DNA from: Magnolia sinica
Lineage: Eukaryota > Streptophyta > Magnoliopsida > Magnoliales > Magnoliaceae
DNA length: 64,000 bases
Reading direction: 5' to 3'
NCBI RefSeq assembly: GCF_029962835.1
Contig: NC_080590.1
Location: 57,410,001 to 57,474,000, forward strand
Every line of letters begins with the position of its first letter. Within the stretch, counting starts at the first letter, position 1. Positions 1-12,205 of this stretch are shown here, in pieces. The translations under genes were made by a program, and so were the position numbers. The notes below the pieces were generated by a model that had not been told where the DNA came from, ran no database searches, and saw only the letters and a program-made list of their open reading frames with translations.

Positions 1-595
1 TGAGTTTTTCGACATATTATATATGATTTTAGGGTAGCAGAACCTACTTAATCCAACTAATCCTACCATGTTGGGATGCCCATGCCGGATTTATGAGATT
101 CCATCAGATTGGTAGTCAAAAGTCCCTTTTGTTTTCATTTTATTATAAATAGTTAGTGTTAGTTTAAGTATAACATTTGATCCTTTGAGTTCTAGAAATC
201 GTGCCTAACATGAAAAGGGCTTTAAAAAGTTAGGAGAATAATGTGGTTGGGTCAAATTGGACACTTACTACTATTGGCCGAAAACCATGAACTCTAGTAG
301 GAATAGAGACTGTCTATAAATAGTAAGTTTACTATTTATAGTAAGTCACATTTTTAGGGTGTTTGAGTTGGAGTCTAAATCTAAAACTCCATATTAGGTT
401 TGAGCTCATTATTTAAAGGCTTGTAATTTTTTATTATTATTAATCAAGTTATTTTGAATTTACTAGAAATTATTTCTACTTCTATCCCTCGTGGATTCAA
501 GGAAGTTCTGTGAGGAGTCTAGAGAGCTCTATGGATTCGGAGTAGATGTCTCTTGAGGAAAGAGGTGTCGACCTCATCACGTCCATCCCCGCGTC
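1..595 (+). mobile_element. Probable Ty1-copia LTR remnant
   Basis: No open reading frame of note. The stretch has the look of the downstream half of a plant copia LTR: a TATAAATAG-like block near 313, an A+T-rich stretch ending in a run of TTATTATTATTAA near 435, then CTCGTGGATTCAAGGAAG near 488, a phrase common at the U5 end of such LTRs. A second, diverged copy of the same pattern lies near 3880-4000. The left end is outside the window and no target duplication can be tested, so the family call is inferred from general resemblance only. Confidence 0.35.
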
Positions 596-2640
596 AGAAG
601 AGAAAGAGAGTATGTGTGAAGGTGGGTAAGTGCTTGTGAGGTTTATCATCTTCTTGCCATTCCCCCTTCAATAAAACCCCAGTGGCTTCCAGATTCTCCA
701 TCACACCCCTTTCGTCAACAATATGAGGTAAGGATTAAGCCATTATTCCTAATCAAAGTCCTTTTAGGTTAAATAATGTGTATCTTATAATGGCTTTCGT
801 ATTTGATTAAGTACCAGTGGTTTTCCTGTAAACCATAACCCTAAAAGTGCCACAAAATGGGGAAAATCCTCCTAAGGTGCAGATTATTATCCTATGTTTC
901 CGTTTATCAATCATTTAGGGTGATAAACTATGATCCATTTTGATTTGGTAGGAATCCTTAAGTCAATTCTGTCCTAAATGCTTTGCCTTAGAAATCTTTG
1001 ATTTTGTTAGTATTAGTAGCTAATATGTATGATGAAATAGTTGTTCATTTTAATGCTTGCCTTGGTGATGATTGATTAGAGCTTGTGATGATAATGGTAG
1101 ATTTCAAGGGTATTTAATGTGTTTTGAGTCTTGGGATCTTTACATATTTTGTTGTGACTTGAATATAGATACTTGTAAATTTTGATTGATGTTTGCCTTG
1201 AGATACATTACTTTGATAGATCCAAGCTTTCGATCCCTGTTAATATCATATAAATTCTATATCACTAATTAGTCATACTCTATAAATTGATAGAAAGAGG
1301 TCGAGCCTTGCCTAACCTTGAAACAAGGGATGATCGACGAATTCGGCCATCCCGACTCATGTTGCTGACCTAGGTAGAACTCGGGTGATCTGAAATAGTT
1401 GGAATTATATGGAATGCTTACACCTAATCCCAATGTGTGGTTCCCCTTCAATAATCATATTAGTCCATTGTGCAGCTCGATCACATATATGACCAATCTT
1501 TGCAACATAATATGAAATTCAGGATATCATATTACTAATGAATGAGGTTCATTCCTAACCATTAGCGCGATATGATCTGACAAGATTCGAGGGTCGGATA
1601 TGCTGGTATGGGACACTGTGTTAGAGCAGTCAACCTATATTGGGGCGACAGGCTTGCCACATTGGCAAAACATTGGGTGACAAGCCCAAAATGTTGGTAA
1701 AACATTGGGTGCCGATACTCCCCGTAGTGACTGTTGAGCACATAGGAATGCTGCAACCCTATCATGATGATGATAATATGGGTAGTATGCCTTCTCCACA
1801 CTTGGGTCGGGTGACAACTTTTGCCTTAGTCATGGTTGTCCCTAAGCGATTAGCCTTACTACAAATCCAATTAAGTTATCGAGACTTAGGGGGTATTGAA
1901 ACCCGAGATTCGGTGACAATATCCCTACTTTGCCAACCTGTTGTTTGACCTGAACGTTAATAAATAGTCGACTAATTATTTATTCTTAATAGGTTGTGCT
2001 GCAAGCCAACCATTGCACATATATTGATATGATTATATATTGGTATCGTTGATCCTGGGACATGCGTATGCATTTCATATTATTCATGCATTTAAAGAAC
2101 CAGAGGTAGGGTTTTTGCATTTTGATATGCTATCATCACTTATGCGTGTATCTGTTTGATAACATGTGAAACTTAGGATAATAGTAACATCGAGTTGATC
2201 AATCATTCCCACCTGGGATGGTATTTTAAAACACAAAACAAGTGATATTATGGATGCTGGTACCCTGATATCTCAAATGGGTAGGCTTAGATCTACTTGC
2301 ACCACCATCGTTATGTTTCGAAGTGTTGGGCAAAAATATAATACTTTACACTTTATTCGTTTTGGGTGCATATATTGTGTCTTGTGTAGTCCCCATTAGG
2401 GTGAACACCACTACTGGAATTGTACAATTAGAATGTTAGTCATACATTCCTGAGTTTAGTCATCTTTGCTTAACTTTTGATGTAATCGATTTAAAGCTAC
2501 TCTAATTATTGATGATGGACGAATGTTAACCGGATTGCGCGAGCATGTGGGAACTCGCCCAGGGGCATTTTTACTAGCTAGCTTCACACCTGGAAACTCG
2601 AGACTGGAGTTTACGTACTCAGGTGCCGATTTTCGGGACA
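596..2640 (+). mobile_element. 5' LTR (part) of gypsy-like element A
   Basis: This stretch is a diverged direct copy of 10040-12202. Shared landmarks are GGTGGGTAAGTGCTTGTGAG, the GAAACAAGGGATGATCG block, the GGTATGGGACACTG block, the pair of CATTGGCAAAACATT repeats, and the end ACTCAGGTGCCGATTTTCGG...GACA. It is followed after eight bases by a primer-binding-like sequence, so it is the 5' LTR and 4861-12202 is its 3' partner. Its beginning is lost, either off the window or replaced by the copia-like LTR at 1-595. Short reading frames here (for example 1640-1948) are not conserved as proteins between the two copies and are not genes. Confidence 0.75.
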
Positions 2641-2648
2641 TGATAAAA

Positions 2649-2662
2649 TGGTATTAGAGTGG
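2649..2662 (+). other. Primer-binding site, initiator tRNA-Met type
   Basis: TGGTATTAGAGTGG differs by a few bases from TGGTATCAGAGC, the complement of the 3' end of plant initiator tRNA-Met. It lies eight bases after the ...GACA end of the LTR, where a retrotransposon primer site is expected. It fixes the plus orientation of element A. Confidence 0.7.
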
Positions 2663-4860
2663 ATTATTGTGATAACCAGGACTTTGGGAATGAGGACTAT
2701 ATAGACAACAATCACTAAATATTAAGGCGCTTAAGATTAGAAGTTTGGACCCTAATAGGGATTTTTCTATTTTAGGAGTATCCGGTAATGTAAGAAATTT
2801 AGTAAATTAGGGACAAAGAATTCTAGGACCAAAATTTTCAGGTTGCATTGTTTTAAAACTTCAAATTTAGAAACAAGAACCTTAGGATAAAATTTTACCA
2901 ATTTTTTTTTTTTTTTTTGGAACTTGAGATTTAGAAATGGGAACCACAGGATCAAATTCCTAAGTTTACTTGACTTTAGACGTAGTAATTTGTATCTTAG
3001 GATCCCCTTGGTCGACGAAATTGAGTCAGTAAAAACTTTGATTAGCCTAAATTCATATAAAGACCACTTAAGTGGGTGGACCGAGGTAAGGAAGAATAGA
3101 AAATCCATTTTTGGAATTTCAAGAATCCCAAATGTAAAGGGATTTAGAGAAAGCAGCTCGAGGTCAAACCTTAATAAAACACAAATAAAGGGTTGATCCT
3201 CAATTAAACAGATATCGAGGGTCAACCCTCAATTAAATAGAAGACGAGGGTTGATCCCTAATTAAATAGAAATTGAGAGTTGACCCCTAAAATCGAGGGT
3301 GATCTCCATTTTGATAGCTTAAATATACTGACTTCAAAAATACATATCTTTTTCAATATAACTCTGATTGGGGTAATTTAAAAATCAGATTGAAGCTTGG
3401 TAAGTATAGTTTTATAAATAAATAAATAAAATAATAAAAATAAAACTTAAATGATGTTGAATTTAGGATGTTTTGGAACTAAGCAGAAAAGTCATCAATT
3501 TTAGATAGCCAATACTTCTGAATTTTTTATAATTTTTTTGAAATTCGAAATAAAATGAAATTTGATGTGATAAAAATAGAATTGATGATAAATTACCATT
3601 ACAATTATAAAAATAATTCAGTAATTGAATATACCAAAAATATTACCAGCAACTTACCAGTTGAAATTGAAAATTTCTACAACTACAAGTCACCGATAGG
3701 AACCAACGTAACTTTTTCATCTTAAGGTTTTAGTCTTCGGTTCTTCTTGAAATTTTTTCTTATCAAGTCAAAAATTATCCCGCATGATTAAATTAGAAAT
3801 TTTTATTTTTATTTTTATCATGTTTTACAATTTTGTTCTATTCCAGTTTAGTCAAATTAGAACTCTTGATTAGGGTTTGCGTATTATTATTTAAAGTAAT
3901 GTAATTTTGTTTTAGGGCTGGATTTGAATAAAATATTATGATTTTTCTAATTCCCTTGTGGATTCAAGAGCCATTATACCTGGTGGATTCAAGGCTTATA
4001 TCACGTTGATAAGATAATGTTCTTTCCCTTCCCTTCTCCAAGCCCTTCCTTGCGTCGCAATCTCTCCAAACCTCCATAACATGTTATAACTTCCGATTCT
4101 TCCTTCCTTTTCAAAATCAACATAACCAAAGTCTAGTGGGCCCATAACCCATAGGTTATAGGATCGAAACGGGAATATAGAGTTGATATCTTAGGCCATT
4201 AAGAATCTTTTTTGGAGAGTCATATAAACTTAAGCACCGTGGAAAATTCATTACTCACCAAGTTGAATATAAATTAAACAAGAAACATATTTAAATAAGA
4301 CCTGAAGGAAAGTTTTGTAGATCCGAAACTTAAACTTTTCAATTATTTGAGATATTTTTCAAACATCTAGAATGATCGAACTATGGAATTACGGAACTAT
4401 ACACTTATGAGGCATTCACAACTTGACCCGATTCTCAATCTTAGGCGACTACTAATGGACTTACTGCTTTGATCGAGCAGAAGACGAAGATCTATCAGGA
4501 CTAGGAAATGATACAACAAGCTTTCAACCCTGGTCAGGTAAAGGATCAATGTATCGGATTCAAGTCCGATACAATTGTCTCTTCATGTTAACCAAACACT
4601 AAAAATACAAATTTTTACTCTAGATAGAGGGGAACTAATTTCATGAATATTAATTCTTTTAAAAAAAATTAAGGGAATCTTGAGGGTGAAAGTTTTTTAG
4701 GGGGGTAGACTGCAATAAGCTAAGATAGTGTAGTTATTACACACCATAGTACATATATGAACGTTAAATTAATGAAAACTTAGGTGTACAAAATGAGAAT
4801 ATATATATTTATTGATATCATGCAATTTTAAGGATGAAATTATTTTTAAGGGGGGTAGAT
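2663..4860 (+). mobile_element. Internal region of element A, no coding domains
   Basis: About 2.2 kb between the primer site and the polypurine tract. It is A+T-rich, with oligo-A/T runs and repeated phrases such as GAGGGTCAACCCTCAATTAAA around 3190-3290 (several short copies). I recognise no gag, protease, reverse transcriptase or integrase motif in any frame. The longest frames (2767-3225 minus and 2924-3196 plus) are low-complexity and overlap on opposite strands. This fits a large non-autonomous LTR element (LARD-like) that would depend on proteins from a related copy. A segment at about 3780-4080 resembles a copia U5 region (CTTGTGGATTCAAGAG) and may be a further insertion. Confidence 0.55.
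4847..4860 (+). other. Polypurine tract of element A
   Basis: AAGGGGGGTAGAT immediately precedes TGTAACGTCTCGG, the start of the 3' LTR. A near copy (AGGGGGGTAGACTGCAA) lies at about 4700. Plus-strand DNA synthesis of LTR elements is primed from such a purine run. Confidence 0.65.
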
Positions 4861-5361
4861 TGTAACGTCTCGGATTTTCGCTATTTTAAATTTTAAAAAT
4901 GATAGAATTAGTTTACTTTATCATTTAATATTCTTTAACACTTGATGTTAACCTATACGCAGGTGTTATCAATGAAGAATCGTACAAATTCAATAATCGT
5001 AGAAAGCTAATGAATACACCCGATCACAAACTCTTAGACCTAACCTTGTGACCTATTTATCTAGGGCCCATATCTATCCAACTTATCACTAACTAATCAA
5101 GACAACTGTTACTAAATAAAGACCTACCTAAAGTCAAAACAACTAGGGGTGCATCTTGATTAACAAACCGAACTGACCCAATTACTCTATTAGCCTAAGA
5201 ACAAACTGTGTAAGGTGCTTAGGATCGAATCATCATTTTTGTTAACTGCGAATAGGTCACACTATAAACTTAATTCAAAACCTAATCATCATACATAAGA
5301 AATCTCGCTACCAAATTCATTTTAGAAATGCCATGATTATCCAAATAAGCTTAAGATCACT
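4861..5361 (+). mobile_element. 3' LTR of element A, left part
   Basis: The LTR starts TGTAACGTCTCGG directly after the polypurine tract. The sequence stops at 5361, where the 4.06-kb solo LTR has inserted, and resumes at 9429 after the duplicated target TCACT. Joined, the two parts give an LTR of about 3.3 kb. No coding content. Confidence 0.7.
5357..5361. repeat. Target-site duplication TCACT, left copy
   Basis: TCACT just before TGTAAGCCCCG; the identical five bases follow the ...GGGTGTGACA end at 9424-9428. This marks the insertion of the solo LTR at 5362-9423. Confidence 0.85.
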
Positions 5362-5841
5362 TGTAAGCCCCGTATCCTAGACCGTACCTTTCCATAGGCT
5401 TCCGCGGTCTTCCCGGTCAAATTCCGGCAACCTTCGACCCTTAACCGGTATTTGCGCGCGACCTGGATTCTCGTGCCGTCAACCCGAGTCGACTCAACCC
5501 AGGGCTTATACCTTAGCGACCGCGTCGTCGCCGCGGTTCCGATGCCGCGACTCGCGCGCTGATGCGATGCTCTGGTTGGGAGATGAGGGCCAGCGTTCGG
5601 TGCGAGGAAACGTCGCGCGTGCGAATTCCGAGGGAATCTCTACGAGGTGTCACATCAATCAATCAATCCCATCAATCCCATCATGTCAAGTACACATCAA
5701 CTTTCACCCTTTCCTAAGCAAGCCCCAAAAGTCAAAAAGCTCTTACACCACCCATGCTTTTCTTACAACTTTTGCCAAAAAAGTCATAAAGTTCTTACAC
5801 ACCCATCCCTCTCTCCCATCCATCACTCCATCACCCATCAT

Positions 5842-5866
5842 TCTCTCTCTCTCTCTCTCTCTCTCC
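5842..5866. repeat. (TC)n microsatellite
   Basis: CTCTCTCT run inside solo LTR B1. The second copy of this LTR has its own (CT)n tract at about 34067-34085. Confidence 0.9.
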
Positions 5867-6616
5867 CTTACAAGTCTCTCTCTCATTCCATACTCTCCCA
5901 TAAGCAAGTCCCATACGTATGAGTTCCCCATGGTGAGAAAATGGCATTTGTGAGGCCCACCTTTCCTACCCCTTCATCTCTCATCTCAACCATCCATTTC
6001 TCATCTTCCTCCATCAAAGAGTAGCACAAGGAGCTAAGGAAGCCAAGGGAGCAAGAAGATCAAGTGGTGGGTGTCTTGATAGGGTAGATTTTGATATTTT
6101 TAAGATGGGCCAAGTGAGGCCAACCGATCAATGGTTTGGATCTCGCTTTGGACCCTAAGATGTGGCCGATGGCCCACTTGGATCATCATGATCATTCCAT
6201 GATGGGGCCATTCTCCATGGACCCCATCATGATGTTTATTTCCTTACATGCTTAGGGTCATCTAGACCGTTTATTTTAAGTGGAGAAGGGATCTCCACCG
6301 TCGAATTTCGATTTCATGGACCTACATGTAATGAGACCCACTTGATGTATGATTTAGTGCAAGGGAGGGCCCATAGTGCCGGGGTCCCTCCATCACACGG
6401 TCTCACTCTCTATCTCTCTCCCTTTTATCTTATTTATTTTATTTATTTTTTTTGGTAATAATGAGGTTATGTGGCCCACTTGAATGGACCCCACCATGAG
6501 GTAGGTATTTTATCCAAATCATTTAAAAGTGGGGCCCACTTTATATGTGTAAGTACCCTGCCATCCATCCCCTGATGGCCCACCTAAGCAGGGCCCACCT
6601 CCTAAGTACATGGAAA

Positions 6617-6640
6617 GTCCAGCGTCCAGGGACGCTGGAC
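6617..6640. repeat. Perfect 11-bp inverted repeat (hairpin)
   Basis: GTCCAGCGTCC, two bases AG, then GGACGCTGGAC. The arms are perfectly complementary with a 2-base loop. It lies inside solo LTR B1. Confidence 0.9.
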
Positions 6641-7499
6641 GTTGCTGGAAAGAAAAATAAATATCATCTTTTCTTTTCCAAGCCTTGGAGTGGTCCACTC
6701 ATGTAGGCCCCACCTTGATGTATGTATTAAATCCACACCATCCATTCCTTTCCCAAGCTCTTTTTAGGCATTGACCTGAAAGATGGGATCCATCAGACCT
6801 TCAGGCGGGCCATACCATAGCAAATGGTGGTTTTCACCATTGAAAACTTCCTTGATTGGTTATACATTGAAATATGTCCAATATTGGACTTGTTTTGCTC
6901 GTGGTGAGCCATGGAAAAACATTGGACGGCGTAGATTCATTGGATATGGACCCCACCTGCAAAATCCCTGAAGAATCAAAAATAAAATCAAAAAAAATTA
7001 ATCAACACAGCAGCAGCAGCTGCTGTGTCAGAAGGCAGCAGCGCTGCCTGCGCGCCAGCGCCCAGCGGGTGGACGTACAGCCACCACGGCTGTAGCCGTG
7101 GGCCCCACCTTGATGTTCATTTGCCATCTAATCCGTTTATAGGGTGGGCCAACCCCTGACGTGGGCCCACCCCAAAAATCAGACTGATCCAAGACTCGGG
7201 TGGCCCACATCAAAGGAAACAGTGTGATTTGGACTCTACCGTTGGAACCCTTTCTGGGCCCACAGAAGTTTGGGATCAAGGTGAAATTTGTTTTCACCCT
7301 TCATTTGGGCCCATGTGACCTTATCAACGGTCTGGATGGATTATAAACATTATGGTGGGCCCCATATGGAGCCCACATAGATGTATGTGCTTCATTACCA
7401 CCGTCCGCCTGGACGGTGGACGTGGAGCCCACTGTAAATGTGGAGCCCACTGTGTGGATGGGTGTACGTGTGCGTGTGTGTGGGTGCGTGTGTGTTGGT

Positions 7500-7640
7500 G
7501 TGTATATATTCATATATAATATTATATTCTATATAATATTATATGTTATATGTATATATACAATATTATATTATATATAATATTATATGTTACATATATA
7601 TATATATGTATATATATATTATATTGCATATAATTTATTG
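7500..7640. repeat. AT-only low-complexity stretch
   Basis: Alternating TATATA, ATAATATTATAT and ATGTTATATG blocks, with repeated AATATTATAT units. Sequence of this kind can fold back on itself and is prone to length change. It separates the MITE-like part of LTR B1 from the GGCCCA array. Confidence 0.85.
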
Positions 7641-7644
7641 ATGG

Positions 7645-8060
7645 TGGGAGGCCCATTTCAGTTCACTTGTGGGCCATGGTTGAGGCCCACTTTGATGTAT
7701 ATGCGAGGCCCACTTTGATATACATATATAAGGTCCATTTAATGCATTAGGGGCCCATGGGTCGAGGCCCATTAAGACGTAATGGGGCCAATGGGTTGAG
7801 GCCCACTTGATGTACATATGGGGCCCAATTGGTGTAGCCCATTTGATACTCATAAGGCCCATGAGATTAGGCCCATTTAATGCATTCTAAGGCCCACGGG
7901 TTATGGCCCATTGCAATGCACATAGGGCCCATTGGCGCGGCCCAATGATGTGGCCCACTTGATGAATATAAGGCCCATATGATATGGCCCATTTGACGTA
8001 TTTAAGGCCCAATGGGATGTACCTAAGGTCCATTGCAATGTACGATCCCAACATGATTTA
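7645..8060. repeat. GGCCCA array in solo LTR B1
   Basis: I count about 17 copies of GGCCCA in roughly 370 bases, each usually followed by a TTGATGTATATA-like or ATGGGTT-like phrase, at irregular spacing of about 12 to 40 bases. The related LTR at 33250-37207 carries a shorter version at 35475-35690. TGGGCC/GGCCCA is the core of the plant site II element bound by TCP transcription factors, so a promoter role for the LTR is possible but unproven. Confidence 0.75.
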
Positions 8061-9423
8061 TGTAATGATGTTTACGTCAGGGCTATGCCTTGGGAGCAAT
8101 GGTGGTTTGACGTCCACATTGCAAGTATAGTGTGGTTAAATGTCCGCATTTCCCTAGGGCCCATTGTTAGGCTCATACGTCTGATGTGTAGGCCGTCTAG
8201 GCCCATCTTTGTTATGATTATCATCCATTCTATATAGCATGCTCAGTTCCATGATTCATGACCATATGCATCATACGTATGCTTGATATGAGAAATGACT
8301 GATCATCGCATATGCCTTCGGGCAGATTGATTAGGGGCTCCCGTATAGGGGGTGTTGCCCTACATGAGCGCACGATACGCGCAGGATTGCTGCATGACTG
8401 AATAGTGTGATTCATGCATTCGTTGTGCTGATATGGATGACCGACAAGATATCCACAGGCGTATCGTGGTTGGCGGGATTGGATACTGAAAATACGTTCT
8501 ACATGGGGTGCGATAGATATCCTGGGTGAAAGTCCCTAAACCCTTATGGTACCAGGAGGTTGCTCCAACGTCTGCAGTGGATGCATGAGCGCCGAGTGCC
8601 GATTACTGGACGGTTGCGCTTTCCACCGTGTCGTGGTCGATTGGAAGGGGTGCGGTCTTACCCGCCCGAGAGTGAGGGGCAATGCTAGAGTCTGACCGGC
8701 TCGAGGAATGGGTCCGCTATTGACGAGCCGAGCCCGATATTGGCGGCGGATAGTGAGGTCTTTTCCACTCACCTTATTGTGCGCGATGGGGCGGCAATCG
8801 GCTTGGAGTGTACTAGACCGTGGTATTCCAGATTTGAGCCGTATTGACATGTGGACTTAGATGAGGATTTGTATGCTTGTGTTGCATTTCGCATTGCATG
8901 GCCTTGGTATGGCCGACATCATTCTTTGCACCGCATGGCCTTGGTACGGCTAATGGGATTCTTGACATTCATCAGCATGTTCCGCATTACTCTGATACTG
9001 CGTAGCTGCATTATCACCTTGAGCATACACTTTCACCATCCTCTAAGCTTTCCATAAGCTTATGCACGACCGTTGCGTGCAGGTGACGTAGGATCGCAGC
9101 AGCGCTGAGGCTTGGGCGCGTAGCTGATCTTTTTGGAGCTTTTGGTCTATCATCATTGTATTTCCCTTATGCTCATTGTACTTGTAAAGTTTTTGATTAT
9201 AGTGGAAATGTGATGGAGTTTTTGGTTGTTGTTTGTGGGTTATGCCTTTGGTTATGCTTATTACGAATCAAACTGAAGTTGAAAATCCTCCTTGTAGCAT
9301 CCCAGGATCGGAACCTGGCGAATGGGCGCTGGGAGCCGAGAATGGGGTTCTACGGAGGCTGTCGGCGCCGGATTCGGCGATCGGGAATTTTGTGAGCCCG
9401 GTCTCCGAGTTTGGGGTGTGACA

Positions 9424-9428
9424 TCACT
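9424..9428. repeat. Target-site duplication TCACT, right copy
   Basis: Identical to 5357-5361. It directly follows the CA end of solo LTR B1. Confidence 0.85.
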
Positions 9429-10003
9429 CGTCAGTGGGCCATTAAACCCAAAACTATAGAAAGATTTTCATCTTAGAGGGCTTGACATCCATCGCGGGAC
9501 CTTGAACTAAGATGATGCACCGAATCACTCAACTTGGGCTAGGAAGGCGAGCGCATGAGATGTATGAATGCCCTTAGGATTTGTCAAGAACTTAAGTTAA
9601 TTTTCTTCATCTAAATCTTGACAAAGTTGTGGCTTTTAGACCGTTAAAATATGACCAAAAATAAGATAATGATGTAAGATAATACGTTGGCTATATTCGT
9701 ATAGTCGTGACCTTGATCGGCCATCAGTGACCGTTAAACTGAAATAGGTCCTTAACCATTGATTGACACATCTAGATGCGGAATGGTTGTACTGTTACAT
9801 AGATCCCTACTAAAGTCACATATTCCATGACTTAAATCGATGCATGCACTTTTCTATGGGCCGCAATAGTGAAAAGTAACCTCTCATAGGGTTAATAGCC
9901 TTAACCCTTGGCTATTGGGGCTATTTGCAATAGTTCTGGTGTTATAAATGTTTTTTCTTTTTTTTGGGGAAGCCATTCACCCCCACATGAATTTGTGCCC
10001 TAG

Positions 10004-10054
<51 letters not shown>

Positions 10055-10069
10055 TGTGTGTGTGTGTGT
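10004..10069. repeat. (GA)n(TG)n compound microsatellite
   Basis: A run of about 24 GA units followed by about nine TG units. The 5' LTR has only a short AGAGAAAGAGAGTATGTGTG remnant at the matching place (about 598), so the tract has expanded in this copy or shrunk in the other. Confidence 0.9.
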
Positions 10070-12205
10070 GATGGTGGGTGAGTGCTTGTGAGGTTTAATA
10101 TCTTCTTGTCATTCGCCCCTTTAATAAAATCTCTAACAGCTTCTGAATCCTCCGCCACACCCCTTTCGTTAACAATAGATATAAGGATTGAGTCATTCTT
10201 CATAATCAAAGTCCTTTTAGATTAAATCATGTGTATCTCATACTGGCTTTGACATTTGATTAGGTACTGGTGATTTTGCTGTAAACCCTAACCGTAGAAG
10301 TGCCACAAATTTAAAGAAATCCTCCTAAGATGTAGATTATTTTCCTAGGTTTTCATTTATTAACCATTGAGGGTGATAGATTATGATCCTTTTTGATTTA
10401 GTAAGAACCCTTAAGTCGATTATTCCCTAAATGCTTTTCCTTATAAATATTTGATTTTGTTAGTATTGGTAACTAACATGTATGACGAAATGCTTACTCA
10501 TTTTAATGCTTGGCTTGTTTGTGATTGATTATGGTTTGTGATGATAATGGTATATTTCAAGGGTGTTTAATGTGTTTATAGCCTTGGTCATGTTCCTTCC
10601 ATATTTTGTTGTGACTTGAATACATATACTTGTAAATTTTAATTGATGTTTTCTTTGAGATACATTGCTTTATTAGAGTTAAGGTGGATATCACTGTTAA
10701 TATTAAATAAATGCTACATCATAAATTAGTCCTATTCTATAAAGTAGGCTATAATAGAAAGAGATCGAACCTTGGCTAATCTTGAAACAAGGGATACTCG
10801 TCGAATTTGGCCATCCCAACTAATGTGCCTGACTGAGGTGGAACTTAGGCAATCAGTAGTAGTTGGAACTACATTGGATGCTTGCACCCATTGCCAGTTT
10901 GTACAGGGTTTTACTTGCACAATTAGTTTGTCCATTGCACGGATAGATGACATATTTGACCAATGTTTGTAACACAATATGGAATCTGGGATACCATGTT
11001 TCTAGCAAATGAGGTTCATTCATACCTATTAGCATGATACGATGCAATAAGACTTGAGGGTCGGATATGATGGTATGGGACACTGCGTACGAGCTGTCGG
11101 CCTACATTAGGGTGATGAGCCTGCCACATTGGCAAAACATTACGTGAGGAGCCCGCCATGTTGGTAAAACATTAGGTGACTAGCTTCCCCGTATTGACCG
11201 TCGAGCACATATGAATGTCGTGACCTTATCATGATGATGATGATATGTGTGGTATGCTTTCTCCACACTTGGGGTCGGGTGATGACCTTTATCTCTAGTC
11301 ATGGCCATCCTTGGGTGGTTAGCCCTACTATAAATTCGATTAAGTTATAGGGAGTTAGGGACAATGAAACCTAAAGTGGATCAAGGGATACTGGTGAGGA
11401 GCCGCCTAGTGACACAACGAACTACGTGATCCAAATAAAGACCCAAGATTCGACGGCAGTATCCCTTCATCATCATCTGGCTATTTAACTTAAACATTAA
11501 TAAATACTCAGTTAATCATGCATTTCATAACATTTGTTGGGTTGTGTGTGGGCTAACCATTGCACATATGTTGACGTCCTCAGTAGCGATAATGTTGATG
11601 GGGTTCTATATTGGTATGATTGATCTCGAGCCATGCATACACATTTAAAGACATTCATATATTTTAAGAACTAGAGATAGGGTTTTTGTGTTTTGATATG
11701 CTATCATCGCTTATGCCTGTATCAGTTTGATAACATGCGAAACTTAGGATAATAGTAACACTCAGTTGATCACTCACTCTCACTTAAGATGAGATTTTTA
11801 AACGCCAAACAGGCGATATTATTGATGCAGGTACCACCGAGATCTCAAATGGGTAGGCTTAGATCCACTTGCACCACCGTCGTAATGTTTTGAAGTGTTG
11901 GGCGAAAATATAATACTTTATACTTATTCATTTTGGGTATGCATATTGTGACTTGTGTAGTCCCAATCACCACTATTGGAATTGTATAATTTGATGTTAT
12001 ACATACATTTACGAGTTTATTTATCTCTTCTTAACTTTTGATGCTGTTGATTTAAAATTACTCTGATTATTGATGATGGACGAATGTTAACCAAATTGCG
12101 TGAGCACGTGGGAACTCACCCATATGCATTTTTACTAGGTTCACGGCCAAAAACTCGAGACCGGAGTCTCCGTACTCAGGTGCTGATTTTTGGGTCTTGA
12201 CACCA

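Larger units (their letters stand above)
5362..9423 (+). mobile_element. Solo LTR B1 (4.06 kb, gypsy-type)
   Basis: Begins TGTAAGCCCCG and ends GGGTGTGACA (TG...CA), flanked on both sides by TCACT. There is no primer site, polypurine tract or coding domain, so this is a solo LTR left by recombination between two LTRs. A diverged second copy lies at 33250-37207. Inside it are a (TC)n run at 5842-5866, an 11-bp inverted repeat at 6617-6640, two MITE-like blocks (6701-6957 and 7097-7370), an AT-only stretch at 7500-7640 and a dense GGCCCA array at 7645-8060. Reading frames here are not protein-like. CpG is frequent near the start (about 5400-5640), unlike the older copy. The clade (Tekay/Del-like chromovirus) is inferred from LTR size and the TGTAA start. 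Confidence 0.88.
9424..12202 (+). mobile_element. 3' LTR of element A, right part
   Basis: Begins with the duplicated TCACT and continues the 3' LTR interrupted at 5361. From about 10065 it is colinear with 612-2640 of the 5' LTR. It ends ...GGTGCTGATTTTTGGG TCTTGACA at 12202, compared with ...GGTGCCGATTTTCGGGACA at 2640. The two LTRs differ by many substitutions and small indels, so the insertion is old. It carries a (GA)n(TG)n microsatellite at 10004-10069. No coding content. Confidence 0.75.

Noticed and set aside
1640..1948. 102-codon open frame on the plus strand
   Set aside because: It lies inside the 5' LTR of element A. The matching stretch of the 3' LTR (about 11108-11420) does not keep the frame, and overlapping frames exist on the other strand.
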